NCBI GenBank assembly: GCA_964578835.1
Contig: CAZOEL010000045.1
Coordinates: forward strand, 1-56,207
Reading direction: 5' to 3'
DNA length: 56,207 nt
From: CAZOEL01 sp964578835
GTDB taxonomy: Bacteria; Desulfobacterota; Syntrophobacteria; Syntrophobacterales; Syntrophobacteraceae
Position 1 is the first letter of the stretch, and each line of letters opens with the position of its first letter. The translations under genes and the position numbers were made by a program. Positions 17,265 through 25,743 of this stretch are shown here, piece by piece. The notes beneath the pieces are model-generated. The model was given only the letters and a program-made list of their open reading frames with translations. It was not told where the DNA came from and did not search any database.

Positions 17265-18584
17265 CTATTGGAAAGCGGGCAGAGGCTTCACACTCCTGAA
17301 AACAGTTCTGTAAATCATGCCCTCCTTGGGCAGCCGTTCCCGATCCACCAGTTGAATTCTGGCGCCGAGCCCCAACGCGCGGCGCAGGCGGCTCCTCAAT
17401 ACCTCCATATACTGCGAGCGCCCACCGCTTGGAAAAACGGCGCCATCCCCGCGAAGGATAAGCACCTCCAACTGGTCCCCAATGCCGTAGCAGGTGTGTA
17501 TGACCAGTCTGAAATCTTCCATATCGGCGTCCAGCTCTTTCAGAAGCTCTTCGACATGCTCCGGATAAAACGAAATTCCGCGAATGGAGACCCTATTGTC
17601 GGTTCTGCGCGTTACGGGAGCTATTCGGGCGGAAGCGTCCCCGCACGAGCACGGCGACTCCCTTAGCGCCGTAATGTCTCCGGTTCTGTAGCGTATGAGA
17701 GGGTACCCCTCGGTCGTGAGCGTTGTTATGGCGAGCTCACCTTCTTGACCTGTTGGAACGGGCTCTCCGGTGGCGGGATGCACTATTTCGGCATAAAACT
17801 GGTCTTCCGCCAGGTGCAGTCCATCTTTTGCGAAGCATTCAGCAGCCATTCCGGGCTCCACCATGTCGCTTGCTCCGTAGAGACCGTAGACCGGGACGCC
17901 GAAACCGGCTTCGACGCGTTTGCGAACGAGGTCGGATAACGGCTCCGGGCCGAGCAAAACAAGGCGAAGGAAAAGGTCCCCCGGCTTCAGTCCCTTTTGC
18001 TCCATGGTTTCTACTATGTGCAGGGCGAAGGCTGGGGTGGCGGCGAAAACAGTGGATCGGAAATCCTGCATGATCTGAAGCTGCAGGGTTGCGGAAATCG
18101 TTGCGGAAGGAGCGAGAGTGGCGCCGATAATTTCCGCGGCGTGGTTGAAAGTAAATGCTCCCGGAAAAAGGCTGAAGTTAAAGGCTACCTGAACGATATC
18201 GCGGTCCGTTATGCGGAGCCGCTCGAAAACCCTCACCATGAGCGATTGCCACATGGAGACGTCATGGCGAGTGAAGCCGACGACAATCGGTCTTCCATGG
18301 TCGCTCATGGCCGGGTTGGTTATCTTCAATCTGACGATGTTCCTGAGCGGAGCCGCAAAAAGACCGTAGGGATAATGCTCTGCGAGATCGAGTCGCGAGG
18401 TGAAAGGAAATCTGCGCAGAGCTTCCGGCGTCGAGACGTCTTCCGGGAGTAGATTGAGGGCGTCCATTCGATTCCGGTAGAAATCGACGTGAAAATAAGC
18501 TCGGTTGAGAGTCGTCTGCAGACGCTCCATCTGCAACTGGCGGATCTCCTCTCGCGATAACGAACCGATGTTGTTCTGCGGCAT
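17265..18584 (-). CDS. Phenylacetate-CoA ligase (PaaK)-like adenylate-forming protein with degenerate ATP motif
   Basis: A 439-residue protein, the normal PaaK length. Family features are VVGFTRHDVSMW, the YGASDM-x-EPGMAAEC region, and GYPLIRYRTGDIT near residue 300, which ends the N-terminal domain. The phosphate-binding loop SSGTTGKPT just before VVGFT is replaced by TNPAMSDHGRPI, the conserved Glu of YGxSE is Asp, and the C-terminal GKA-type lysine region reads EGMIYRT. Thus the fold is clear but ordinary ATP-dependent ligation is doubtful. It ends the iorA-iorB-liv operon (13 nt from livF), where a working enzyme would activate arylacetates to CoA esters. A Cys pair (CSCG) occurs near residue 315. 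Confidence 0.75.
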   Translation of the reverse strand: MPQNNIGSLSREEIRQLQMERLQTTLNRAYFHVDFYRNRMDALNLLPEDVSTPEALRRFPFTSRLDLAEHYPYGLFAAPLRNIVRLKITNPAMSDHGRPIVVGFTRHDVSMWQSLMVRVFERLRITDRDIVQVAFNFSLFPGAFTFNHAAEIIGATLAPSATISATLQLQIMQDFRSTVFAATPAFALHIVETMEQKGLKPGDLFLRLVLLGPEPLSDLVRKRVEAGFGVPVYGLYGASDMVEPGMAAECFAKDGLHLAEDQFYAEIVHPATGEPVPTGQEGELAITTLTTEGYPLIRYRTGDITALRESPCSCGDASARIAPVTRRTDNRVSIRGISFYPEHVEELLKELDADMEDFRLVIHTCYGIGDQLEVLILRGDGAVFPSGGRSQYMEVLRSRLRRALGLGARIQLVDRERLPKEGMIYRTVFRSVKPLPAFQ

Positions 18585-18596
18585 GATCCCTGTCCT

Positions 18597-19322
18597 CTAC
18601 TTTTCCCACTTATGTTGATAGTCTTTCCCGAGATAAGCTCGCTGCACATCCTCATGTTCTATCAGCTCGCTCGCTTTTCCGGATAGCACGATGCGGCCGG
18701 TTTCCAGCACGTACGCACGATCTGCTATCGCCAGCGCTCCCATGGCGTTCTGCTCGACGAGCAGAACCGTCACTCCCGCTTCGGGAAGGGTGCGAATGAT
18801 GCCGTATATTTCTTCCACGATAAGGGGCGCGAGTCCCATGGAGGGCTCGTCCAGAACCAGAAGCCCGGGCTTGGCCATCAGAGCGCGCGCTATCGAGAGC
18901 ATCTGCTGTTCCCCACCGCTCAGCGTGCCCGCTTTCTGTCGTTGTCTCTCGGAAAGCACGGGAAAGAGGGTAAACATCTCCCCGAGATGCTGCTCGACGT
19001 GCTTTCGACCATAGACGTAGCCTCCGAGCTCGAGATTTTCAAGAACGGTCATATTGGGGAAGAGCTGCCTGGCTTCCGGCGCTTGAACTATTCCCAGCCT
19101 CACGATTTTCTCGGGGCTCATCCGGTGAATGGGGGTCTCCCGGAATAGAATTTCTCCTTCCGTCGGTCTGTGAAGACCGCTGATCGCCCTAAGCAAAGTG
19201 CTCTTTCCGGCTCCGTTCGCCCCGATCAAGGACGCTATCTCGCCGGATTTCACATGAAAGGTGACGCGGCGCAAAACCTGGATGGGTCCGTACTGAGCCG
19301 ATAGACTGATGACTTTGAGCAA
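18597..19322 (-). CDS. livF: Branched-chain/aromatic amino acid ABC transporter ATPase LivF
   Basis: A 241-residue ABC ATPase of the LivF type, which powers high-affinity uptake of branched-chain amino acids or similar substrates. It has Walker A GANGAGKST, signature LSGGEQQML, Walker B LLVLDEPSMGLAP and the H-loop replaced by the LivF-typical LLVEQNA segment. The C-terminal YLGKDY is characteristic of LivF. It lies 33 nt after the livM-livG fusion and 13 nt before the PaaK-like gene, consistent with one operon. No periplasmic substrate-binding protein (LivJ/LivK-like) is encoded in the cluster. Confidence 0.92.
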   Translation of the reverse strand: MLKVISLSAQYGPIQVLRRVTFHVKSGEIASLIGANGAGKSTLLRAISGLHRPTEGEILFRETPIHRMSPEKIVRLGIVQAPEARQLFPNMTVLENLELGGYVYGRKHVEQHLGEMFTLFPVLSERQRQKAGTLSGGEQQMLSIARALMAKPGLLVLDEPSMGLAPLIVEEIYGIIRTLPEAGVTVLLVEQNAMGALAIADRAYVLETGRIVLSGKASELIEHEDVQRAYLGKDYQHKWEK

Positions 19323-19355
19323 ACTTTGTAGCCTCCCTGCCGGATGCTGGAAGAA

Positions 19356-21233
19356 TCACTTCTTCACACCCAGGTATGCCGCGATGACTTTGGGATCCTG
19401 TTGAATTTCTCGGGGCGTTCCCGCGGCGATCCGCGTTCCGTGCTGGAGCACGACAATGCGGTCGGAAAGACGCATCACCACATTCATGTCATGCTCTACG
19501 AGCAAGACTCCCATGCCGCTTCGCCGAAGCATGGAAATGCGCTCAACAAGCGTCTCGCTCTCTCTCGGGTTGAGTCCTCCGACCGGCTCGTCCAAAAGGA
19601 GCACGGCGGGAGAGAGCGCCAGCGCCCTGGCGACCTCGATGAGCTTCTGTTCGATGAGGCTCAACTGCTGAGCGGCAAGGAAGGCTTTATCCGCCATGTG
19701 AAAGCTTTCGAGAAGACTAAAAGCGCGCTCCCGCAGCTCTCTCTCCTCGCGCCTCTCGCCCTGCGAATGGAGATACGTCGAGACAAACCCCGAACGCCCA
19801 TGAACATGAAACCCCAGCAGGATGTTCTCCAGCACCGTGAGATCCGGGTACATCTGCGCGGCCTGAAAGGTTCGGCCGATGCCCTCACCCGCAATCTTGT
19901 GCGGAGCCCACCCCAGGATCGATCTCCCCTTGAGCTTCGCCTCTCCGCTGTCCGGCTTAAGAAGTCCGGAAACAACGTTGAGAAGTGTTGTCTTGCCCGC
20001 TCCGTTGGGGCCGATGAGTGCGACGACTTCCCCAGGGTATATGTCCATCCCGACGTCATATAACGCCTGGAGCCCGCCGAAGCCGAGCGAAACGCCTTTA
20101 AGACCAAGCAAAGGAGCATCCGCCTCCGACTTTATTCGGCCTTCTGTCCCGCGGGAGCTCTGCGCCACGGGAAAAGCGCTTTGGCGGGATAATGGCCCGG
20201 GCTTTTCTGAAGCAGGATCAGCGGCCGGCGTCGGCCTTGAGAGCCTCTCAAAGACCCGTTGGTAGAGAGAGTACAAGGCCGGTAATAGCCCCCTGGGGCA
20301 AAAGACAAGCACTCCCATGAGAATAAGGCCGTAGAGCAGCACGTAGAGATCTTCGAAATGATGCAGCAATTCCGGAAGGCTGGTCAAGAGCGCCGTTCCG
20401 GCCAAGCCTCCCCAGAAGTTCCCCATGCCTCCAACCGCCACCATGGTGACCACTTGAACGGAATAAAAGATATCGAACGTCTTGGGGCTTATGAATGTCA
20501 CGTAATGAGCGTAGCAAAAGCCGGCGATAGCGGCGTATAGAGCGCTCAAGACAAAGGCGATGACTTTGTAACGGTAGGTGGGGATGCCGAGCGCCTTAGC
20601 CGTGAGCTCTTTATGATGGGTGGCGTGAAAGGCGCGCCCTATCCTGGACTCACTAAGGTTTAGGGTGAGAGCAAGAAGGACAAAAAAGATCCCCCAAATG
20701 AAGAAATAAAACTCTCGATCCGTATTGATTGTGAAGCTTGCGAGATGGAGCTTTGGAATGCCCGGGAATCCTGATGGACCGCCCGTCAAGCCTTCAAGCT
20801 GCCCCAGAAGGATGCTCACGATGATGTTGAAGCCGAGCGTGGCCATGACCAGGTAGTGGCCTTCGAGCCTGAGCGTCGGCATGGCCAGAAGGAAGCTTGC
20901 CGCTGCGATAAAGGCCATGCAAAACAGGAAGGAGAATATCAGCGGCCACTGCCATGTCGTGCTTGCAATGGCGGAGATGTACGCGCCCATGCCATAGAAG
21001 GCCGCATGCCCGAGCGACACCTGGCCGGTAGCGCTTATGAGCAGGTTGAGTCCGAGGACCACAATCGCATTCAGAGCCATTACATTGAAGAGAAGCAGCA
21101 GGTAGTCGTTTCCGAGAACGAAAGGAACGATCGCGGCGACTGCGGCCATGAGCAGCAGCGCCAGAGGGTTTCGGGACGCGGGAATGGTCCCGATTGCTTT
21201 TTGTTTTTCGATTTTTGTCGCAGCTGTCAACAA
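19356..21233 (-). CDS. LivM-LivG fusion: ABC permease plus ATPase
   Basis: A 625-residue natural fusion. Residues about 20-325 are a LivM permease with eight to ten membrane segments, including GQVSLGHAAFYGMGAY (70-85) and a coupling-loop region ending TAKALGIPTYRYK. A Pro/Ser-rich linker spans about 332-374. Residues about 375-625 are a LivG ATPase, with Walker A GPNGAGKTT (408-416), Walker B VLLLDEPVGGLNP, H-loop LLVEHDM and the C-terminal VIAAYLG. The ABC signature is degenerate, LSLIEQKL instead of LSxGQQR. The fusion should place permease and ATPase in one chain in a complex with LivH and LivF. No stop or frameshift separates the halves. Confidence 0.9.
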   Translation of the reverse strand: MLTAATKIEKQKAIGTIPASRNPLALLLMAAVAAIVPFVLGNDYLLLLFNVMALNAIVVLGLNLLISATGQVSLGHAAFYGMGAYISAIASTTWQWPLIFSFLFCMAFIAAASFLLAMPTLRLEGHYLVMATLGFNIIVSILLGQLEGLTGGPSGFPGIPKLHLASFTINTDREFYFFIWGIFFVLLALTLNLSESRIGRAFHATHHKELTAKALGIPTYRYKVIAFVLSALYAAIAGFCYAHYVTFISPKTFDIFYSVQVVTMVAVGGMGNFWGGLAGTALLTSLPELLHHFEDLYVLLYGLILMGVLVFCPRGLLPALYSLYQRVFERLSRPTPAADPASEKPGPLSRQSAFPVAQSSRGTEGRIKSEADAPLLGLKGVSLGFGGLQALYDVGMDIYPGEVVALIGPNGAGKTTLLNVVSGLLKPDSGEAKLKGRSILGWAPHKIAGEGIGRTFQAAQMYPDLTVLENILLGFHVHGRSGFVSTYLHSQGERREERELRERAFSLLESFHMADKAFLAAQQLSLIEQKLIEVARALALSPAVLLLDEPVGGLNPRESETLVERISMLRRSGMGVLLVEHDMNVVMRLSDRIVVLQHGTRIAAGTPREIQQDPKVIAAYLGVKK

Positions 21234-21249
21234 GTTGTGCTCACCATTC

Positions 21250-22131
21250 TTAAAGCCTTCTTACTTTCACCGAGCCGAAAAGCCCTGCTGGCTTGATGAA
21301 GAGAATCGCCAACAGAATGAGGAATGCAATGGCGTCTTTGTAGGCCGAGGAAATGAAGCCGGCTCCGAAGGATTCCAGAATTCCGAGAATGAGCCCGCCC
21401 GCCACCGCTCCGACCGTGCTTCCGTACCCGCCGAGAATGCCTGCGGAAAAGCCTTTGAGCCCGAGCATCAGCCCGGCGTCGTAGCTCATGCTCGTGATGG
21501 GCGTGATGAGTATGCCGGCCAGAGCCCCGAGGGCTCCGCTGAGAGCAAAGGCCAGGGCGACAAGCCTTTTCACTGAAATTCCGATGAGCACGGCGCCGTA
21601 AGGATTGTCCGCTGCGGCCCTCATAGCTTTCCCGACAAGGGTCCTATGGAAAAAGAGATATAAGCATCCGAGGACCGCCAGAGAAATTGCCAGTATGAAA
21701 AACGTCTGGGGGAGAATCGCCGCGTTCCAGATGATAACCGGCGATTCTCCTCCGATGCCCTGGAAGATATGCGTATTCTTTCCCCACAGGAGCATGCTCG
21801 CCCCACGAAAGCTTATGGATGCGCCGACCGTGATCATGACCAGCGTTAGAATATCGCGGTTCTTGGAGCGCCTGATGGGGCCCTGCTCCAAAGCGACCCC
21901 CACCATCGCCACAACGACGATGGAGATGGCGAAGGCTACGGGCATCGACAGATTGGCCGTCTGCATGAGTGTGATGGCCAACATGGCGCCCAGCATGACG
22001 AAGTCTCCCTGGGCGAAGTTCACGAGGCCCGTGGCGTTTTGAATCAGGGAAAACCCTAGAGCTATGAGCGCATAGATACTCCCATTCGTGACGCCTGAGA
22101 CGAGAAGCTGGGGAAGCAGGCTAAAGCTCAT
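21250..22131 (-). CDS. livH: Branched-chain/aromatic amino acid ABC permease LivH
   Basis: A 293-residue permease with about eight hydrophobic segments and the LivH start pattern GVTNGSIYALIALGFSLIQN, then GLVNFAQGDFVMLGAM. The segment RAAADNPYGAVLIGISVKR is the cytoplasmic coupling loop, followed by FALSGALGALAG. It pairs with the LivM part of the downstream fusion to form the channel. It starts two nt after the iorB stop and ends 16 nt before the fusion, so translation is probably coupled within the operon. Confidence 0.92.
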   Translation of the reverse strand: MSFSLLPQLLVSGVTNGSIYALIALGFSLIQNATGLVNFAQGDFVMLGAMLAITLMQTANLSMPVAFAISIVVVAMVGVALEQGPIRRSKNRDILTLVMITVGASISFRGASMLLWGKNTHIFQGIGGESPVIIWNAAILPQTFFILAISLAVLGCLYLFFHRTLVGKAMRAAADNPYGAVLIGISVKRLVALAFALSGALGALAGILITPITSMSYDAGLMLGLKGFSAGILGGYGSTVGAVAGGLILGILESFGAGFISSAYKDAIAFLILLAILFIKPAGLFGSVKVRRL

Positions 22132-22133
22132 TC

Positions 22134-22688
22134 TTAATTCCTTTTCGAAGCTTCGGCTCGCCCTGCGTTGAACGCCTGAAGGCTGCTCTCTAGCCGCTTT
22201 CCGCCAAGTCGCTTCAGCGTCTCTTCTATTTGCTCCGGGCTGCAGAAAATGCCTCCCGAGCCGGCTGCAAACCCGAGGAGCACGAGATTTGCCGAAACCG
22301 GAGAGCCAAGCTCGGTTGCAATACGCTGGGCATCGACGGCGTTCTTCCGACCTTCCTCGGAAAGACTTGCGAAGACGGCTCCGCCCGGTTTGAGATAAAA
22401 ACTGTGGACTCCGAGAGCATCCGGATGAAGCGCCAACAGGACATCGGCTTTTCCCGGCCTGATAAGAGGACTGGTGAGAACCCGGCCCGCAGCGCCTTCA
22501 GATTCCTCGTTCGACGAAGACCTCGGATGGACTTTCAGATGGCTTATCACGTTGCCGCCCCGCTGAGCCATTCCATGCGTTTCGGAAATCAGCGCGGCGT
22601 AATCCATGGACAAAGCCGTTTCCGCCAGGAGCTTCGTGATGAATAGAATTCCCTGTCCCCCAACTCCGCTTATGATGATTTGCTGCAT
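22134..22688 (-). CDS. iorB: Indolepyruvate:ferredoxin oxidoreductase beta subunit IorB
   Basis: A 184-residue gamma-type subunit of the 2-oxoacid:ferredoxin oxidoreductase superfamily. It begins IIISGVGGQGILFITKLLAE, followed by ETHGMAQRGGNVISHLKV, both hallmarks of IorB/KorC proteins. With IorA it oxidatively decarboxylates arylpyruvates (from Trp, Phe, Tyr) to aryl-acetyl-CoA and reduces ferredoxin in the cytoplasm. ATG 22688 has GGAG 6 nt upstream. It is separated from iorA by 161 nt carrying a long inverted repeat, so its expression may be set partly by that hairpin. Confidence 0.92.
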   Translation of the reverse strand: MQQIIISGVGGQGILFITKLLAETALSMDYAALISETHGMAQRGGNVISHLKVHPRSSSNEESEGAAGRVLTSPLIRPGKADVLLALHPDALGVHSFYLKPGGAVFASLSEEGRKNAVDAQRIATELGSPVSANLVLLGFAAGSGGIFCSPEQIEETLKRLGGKRLESSLQAFNAGRAEASKRN

Positions 22689-22756
22689 TATCTTCTCCGT
22701 ATAGTGCGATCGGTGTGTTCATTCGAGAGTCGGCCATAACAAATGAACTACTTGAA

Positions 22757-22841
22757 TGCACCACAGAGACACAGAGGACACAGAGTTTTAAAATCTATTT
22801 TCTAAAGCTTTTCTCTGTGCTCTCTGTGTCTCTGTGGTGCA
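22757..22841. repeat. Long inverted repeat between iorA and iorB
   Basis: 29-nt arms at 22757-22785 and 22813-22841 pair with only two mismatches and a 27-nt AT-rich loop. The core is CCACAGAGACACAGAG. It resembles the CCACAGAGACACAGAG-type hairpins I know from dispersed intergenic repeats in many bacteria. It follows the iorA stop by 8 nt in transcript order. Confidence 0.85.
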
Positions 22842-22849
22842 AAACGCAT

Positions 22850-24697
22850 TTATTCAGCTTCGAGCGCTCCGTGCGGGCATACGTACAGGCAGACGCCGCA
22901 GCCGGAGCAGAGAGCCTCATCGATGCGAACCGGCTCTTTTTCTCCAGTCGGCTGCAACGCGGGGCATTCGAATTGCTTCACGCAGAAATCGCAGCCCTTG
23001 CACTTTTCGTTGACTTTGATCCGCGTGCGCGGCCAGCCTCCGCTCTGAGCCCTGTCCATGAGGCATGGACGCCTGGCTATTACGACAGCGATTCCGCCGT
23101 CATCGGCCTTGACGTGCTTTTCGGCTTCCTTCAGCACGCTACGGAGCTTGTCCATCTCATAAGGATCGACCGTCTCCACGAAACGAACGCCGCAAGCCGC
23201 CACAATGTTCTCTATCGACACCTGGGGCGCTTTTTCATTATCGAGCGTGCGGCCGAGCGCTGGGGTGGGTTGATGGCCCGTCATGGCGGTCGTGCTGTTA
23301 TCGAGGATCATCAGAACGAATCTTGCGCCTTGAACCACCGAGTTTATCAGAGCCGGAATTCCGGCATGGAAGAAGGTCGAATCTCCGATCGCGGCCGCCA
23401 TGATGGGATAATCTTCGCGGGCTGAGCTGTAGGCGTGATAGAAGCCCGAAGCCATGCTCACCGATGCGCCCATGCATAGGACCGTATCCACAGCCCCCAA
23501 ATTGGTCCCGAGCGTGTAGCAGCCGATATCTCCCGGGTATATCCCTTTGGGGAAGGCTTTCTTCAAGGCGAAGAACGCCGCCCTGTGCGGGCATCCGGCG
23601 CACATCGTCGGGCGCCGCCCAAGAGAGGCCGCTGACTCGACCGCTGCTGCGGGAGGAAGCGAGAAGAATTTTCTCACTATATCTTCCACTACCTCCGGCA
23701 ACAGTTCGCCGGATTTGGGAACCGTTCCCGTGGTGCGTCCGAACACTTTTTCCCGGTTCTGAAGTTGGAGCTCTATAACCGGATAGCTTTCCTCGATAAC
23801 GAGAATTCTGTCATAGCTCGAGAGCAGCTCATCCCGGAAGGCGGGTGGAAGAGGGTAGGGCATCGGGACCTGGTAGAGAGGGACTGAATCCCATAAGCCT
23901 AGATCGCTCAATATTTCTTGCGAATAGGCAAGAGCTACGCCGGAGGATACGATGCAAGCCCGACCTGGAGAGTCCGCTCCCTTTCCTTTGCCGATGGCCG
24001 CCGGGTTTACTGCTAGCGGCTGGAATCGGGGCTCGGCGGCAATATCTTCGAGCTTTTGGTTCAATTGGCGATGAAGGACAAGCCGAAACTTGGGGGTCGC
24101 CGCCCAGCGCGCAACGTTTTTCTCGAAAATAGGCATCTGAATCTTTGTAGTGAAAGGCCGCTCTTCAACATCCTGCCGCGCATGGCAGACTCGGGTTGTG
24201 GGCCTCAGCATGACGGGTATTTCGTAGCGCTCAGAGAGCTCGAAAGCCTTGCACACAAAATCCCGGGCTTCTTCCGGAGAGGAGGGATCGAGGACGGGAA
24301 CTTTCGCCAGCATGGCGAAAAACCGGCTGTCCTGTTCCGTCTGAGAGCTATGAGGGCCGGGATCGTCCGCGCTGACGATCACAAAGCCGCCCTTGACGCC
24401 CGTATACGCCGTGCTCATGAGTGGGTCCGCCGCCACGTTCAAGCCGACCTGTTTCATGATCACAGCAGATCTGCGGCCTGTGAAGCTGTTTGCAGCAGCA
24501 ACTTCGAACGCGACTTTTTCATTGATGGACCACTCGAGATGAATATTGAGATTCTCTCTGCGCCTGAGGCCGATCAGAGCGCTCAAGACCTCCGAGGCGG
24601 GCGTGCCGGGATAGGAAGTAGCCATGGCGCAGGCGGATTCCGCCATACCCAGAGCGATTGCTTCATTGCCGAGAAGAATTTTTCGTACCGTCGTCAC
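22850..24697 (-). CDS. iorA: Indolepyruvate:ferredoxin oxidoreductase alpha subunit IorA
   Basis: A 615-residue thiamine-diphosphate enzyme. The N-terminal pyrimidine domain has TSYPGTPASEVL and the Glu-containing NEKVAFEVAA. The C-terminal TPP domain starts MCAGCPHRAAF, then GDIGCYTLG and GDSTFFHAGI...LDNSTTAMTGHQ. Two [4Fe-4S] ferredoxin motifs end the chain: CKGCDFC...C and CSGCGVCLYVC. With IorB it converts indolepyruvate and other arylpyruvates plus CoA to arylacetyl-CoA, CO2 and reduced ferredoxin. The GTG at 24697 is chosen because AAGGAG lies six nt upstream; the open frame extends 29 codons further through a hairpin that is unlikely to be coding. It is first gene of the ior-liv operon. 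Confidence 0.92.
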   Translation of the reverse strand: MTTVRKILLGNEAIALGMAESACAMATSYPGTPASEVLSALIGLRRRENLNIHLEWSINEKVAFEVAAANSFTGRRSAVIMKQVGLNVAADPLMSTAYTGVKGGFVIVSADDPGPHSSQTEQDSRFFAMLAKVPVLDPSSPEEARDFVCKAFELSERYEIPVMLRPTTRVCHARQDVEERPFTTKIQMPIFEKNVARWAATPKFRLVLHRQLNQKLEDIAAEPRFQPLAVNPAAIGKGKGADSPGRACIVSSGVALAYSQEILSDLGLWDSVPLYQVPMPYPLPPAFRDELLSSYDRILVIEESYPVIELQLQNREKVFGRTTGTVPKSGELLPEVVEDIVRKFFSLPPAAAVESAASLGRRPTMCAGCPHRAAFFALKKAFPKGIYPGDIGCYTLGTNLGAVDTVLCMGASVSMASGFYHAYSSAREDYPIMAAAIGDSTFFHAGIPALINSVVQGARFVLMILDNSTTAMTGHQPTPALGRTLDNEKAPQVSIENIVAACGVRFVETVDPYEMDKLRSVLKEAEKHVKADDGGIAVVIARRPCLMDRAQSGGWPRTRIKVNEKCKGCDFCVKQFECPALQPTGEKEPVRIDEALCSGCGVCLYVCPHGALEAE

Positions 24698-24717
24698 ACT
24701 GTGCTCCTTATCGTGTA

Positions 24718-24777
24718 GTGCGGAATTCGCTGCGGGGTCAGGCTTCGAGGAACAGCGCAGCCGCTCGAATTCCGCAC
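24718..24777 (-). promoter_or_regulatory. Hairpin in the leader of the iorA operon
   Basis: GTGCGGAATTCG (24718-24729) and CGAATTCCGCAC (24766-24777) form a perfect 12-bp stem. In the minus-strand RNA an inner GCTGCG/CGCAGC helix extends it with a small bulge. It ends about 9 nt before the iorA ribosome-binding site. There is no T tract, so it is not a simple terminator; it may be an operator, a translational control element or a dispersed repeat. Confidence 0.55.
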
Positions 24778-25394
24778 CCGGCAACAGGAGGAAAGTCTAA
24801 CTTTCTAACAAAGCTCATGGAAAGGGTCAAGAGACATGAAAGAACCATCGACAGCGCGACCGCCAAGTTTAAAATGGGCTGGCCGACAAAGGAAACTCCC
24901 GCGCCCAAAAGATGCTCCCGGCTCAGATTACAGGGGCAGGGGCAAAAAAATTTTTGCCCCTACAGCACCCGATTCTATTCCGCGCCATGACGGCCGTAAG
25001 GGTTAATATGCGGAGTCAGTAGAGGGCTTAGAGCTGCCAGATCTCGGATGGTCATTCGCTCCAACCATTCCGGGTTGCTGTACGCTTTCCAATCCGGCCC
25101 TGCCGGGCTCCTCTTTAAGGGTCTGCCATACCCGTCCATCCCCTTCCTCTTCATCGGAGAGATCAGCTTTAAGAAGCGTCAGGAGAAACGCCGATTTGAA
25201 CGGCCATGTAGTCAACGGCCTCCTTTGGAATGTCCTCTCGCCTGGCTGGAAAACGCACTTTTTCCTGGAAGAACTTCAGAAAGGGGGCCATCCCTATGCG
25301 ACCATGAGCCCTGCGATTGGCCAAAGCGGACGTTCATCGGGTAGAAGAAGCCATTTCTCGGTAAAGTGTTTGGAGGCAACCTGTTTTCCTGCCC
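24778..25394. other. Intergenic region between iorA and parD
   Basis: About 620 nt without a recognisable gene. It holds one palindrome (24939-24960, listed separately). Open frames of 70-110 codons on both strands between 25000 and 25400 show no family features, and no ribosome-binding site fits them. The sequence may include degraded coding matter. Confidence 0.4.
24939..24960. repeat. Short palindrome GGGGCAAAAA-AA-TTTTTGCCCC
   Basis: A perfect 10-bp inverted repeat with a 2-nt centre. Its form (GC arms around A/T centre, followed by TAC) is shared with the palindrome at 26160-26188, suggesting one dispersed repeat family. Confidence 0.7.
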
Positions 25395-25431
25395 TTGTCA
25401 ATTATTGACAATCATTGACAACGATTATACT
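25395..25431 (+). promoter_or_regulatory. parDE promoter and operator candidate
   Basis: A perfect palindrome TTGTCAAT-t-ATTGACAA (25395-25411) overlaps the TTGACA at 25405-25410. A second TTGACA follows at 25415-25420. TATACT (25426-25431) could be the -10, 15 nt after the first TTGACA. An imperfect repeat ATACTC/GAGTGTAT lies just downstream (25428-25444). Such overlap fits autorepression by an antitoxin. Confidence 0.55.
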
Positions 25432-25470
25432 CTTACGAGTGTATTCAATTAAATGGAGGTTGCAACAACT

Positions 25471-25743
25471 ATGAACGTCAATTTAACTCCACACCTTGAG
25501 GAAATGGTTAAGCGCAAAGTTGCCTCCGGTCTTTACACATCGGCAAGCGAGGTGGTTCGTGATGCTCTGCGCCTGATGGAGGAGCAAGACCGGATGCGCG
25601 AAGTCAAACTTGAGCGACTTCGTCAAGATATTCGCGAAGGACTTGAGAGCGGCGAGCCTACGCCGTGGGACGTTGAGGAGATCAAGCGTGAAGGAAGAGC
25701 ACGCCGCGCGGCCCGTCTCAACGCATCCTGCAATGAGGCTTAA
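25471..25743 (+). CDS. parD: ParD-family antitoxin
   Basis: A 90-residue protein with the ribbon-helix-helix N-terminus typical of ParD: MNVNLTPHLEEMVKRKVASG, then YTSASEVVRDALRLMEE. The polar C-terminal half would wrap the toxin. It should bind its own promoter and neutralise ParE. A start six codons earlier (ATG 25453) exists, but GGAGGT at 25455-25460 is positioned for ATG 25471. The stop TAA is followed immediately by the toxin ATG, giving tight coupling. The operator candidate lies directly upstream. Confidence 0.88.
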   Translation: MNVNLTPHLEEMVKRKVASGLYTSASEVVRDALRLMEEQDRMREVKLERLRQDIREGLESGEPTPWDVEEIKREGRARRAARLNASCNEA

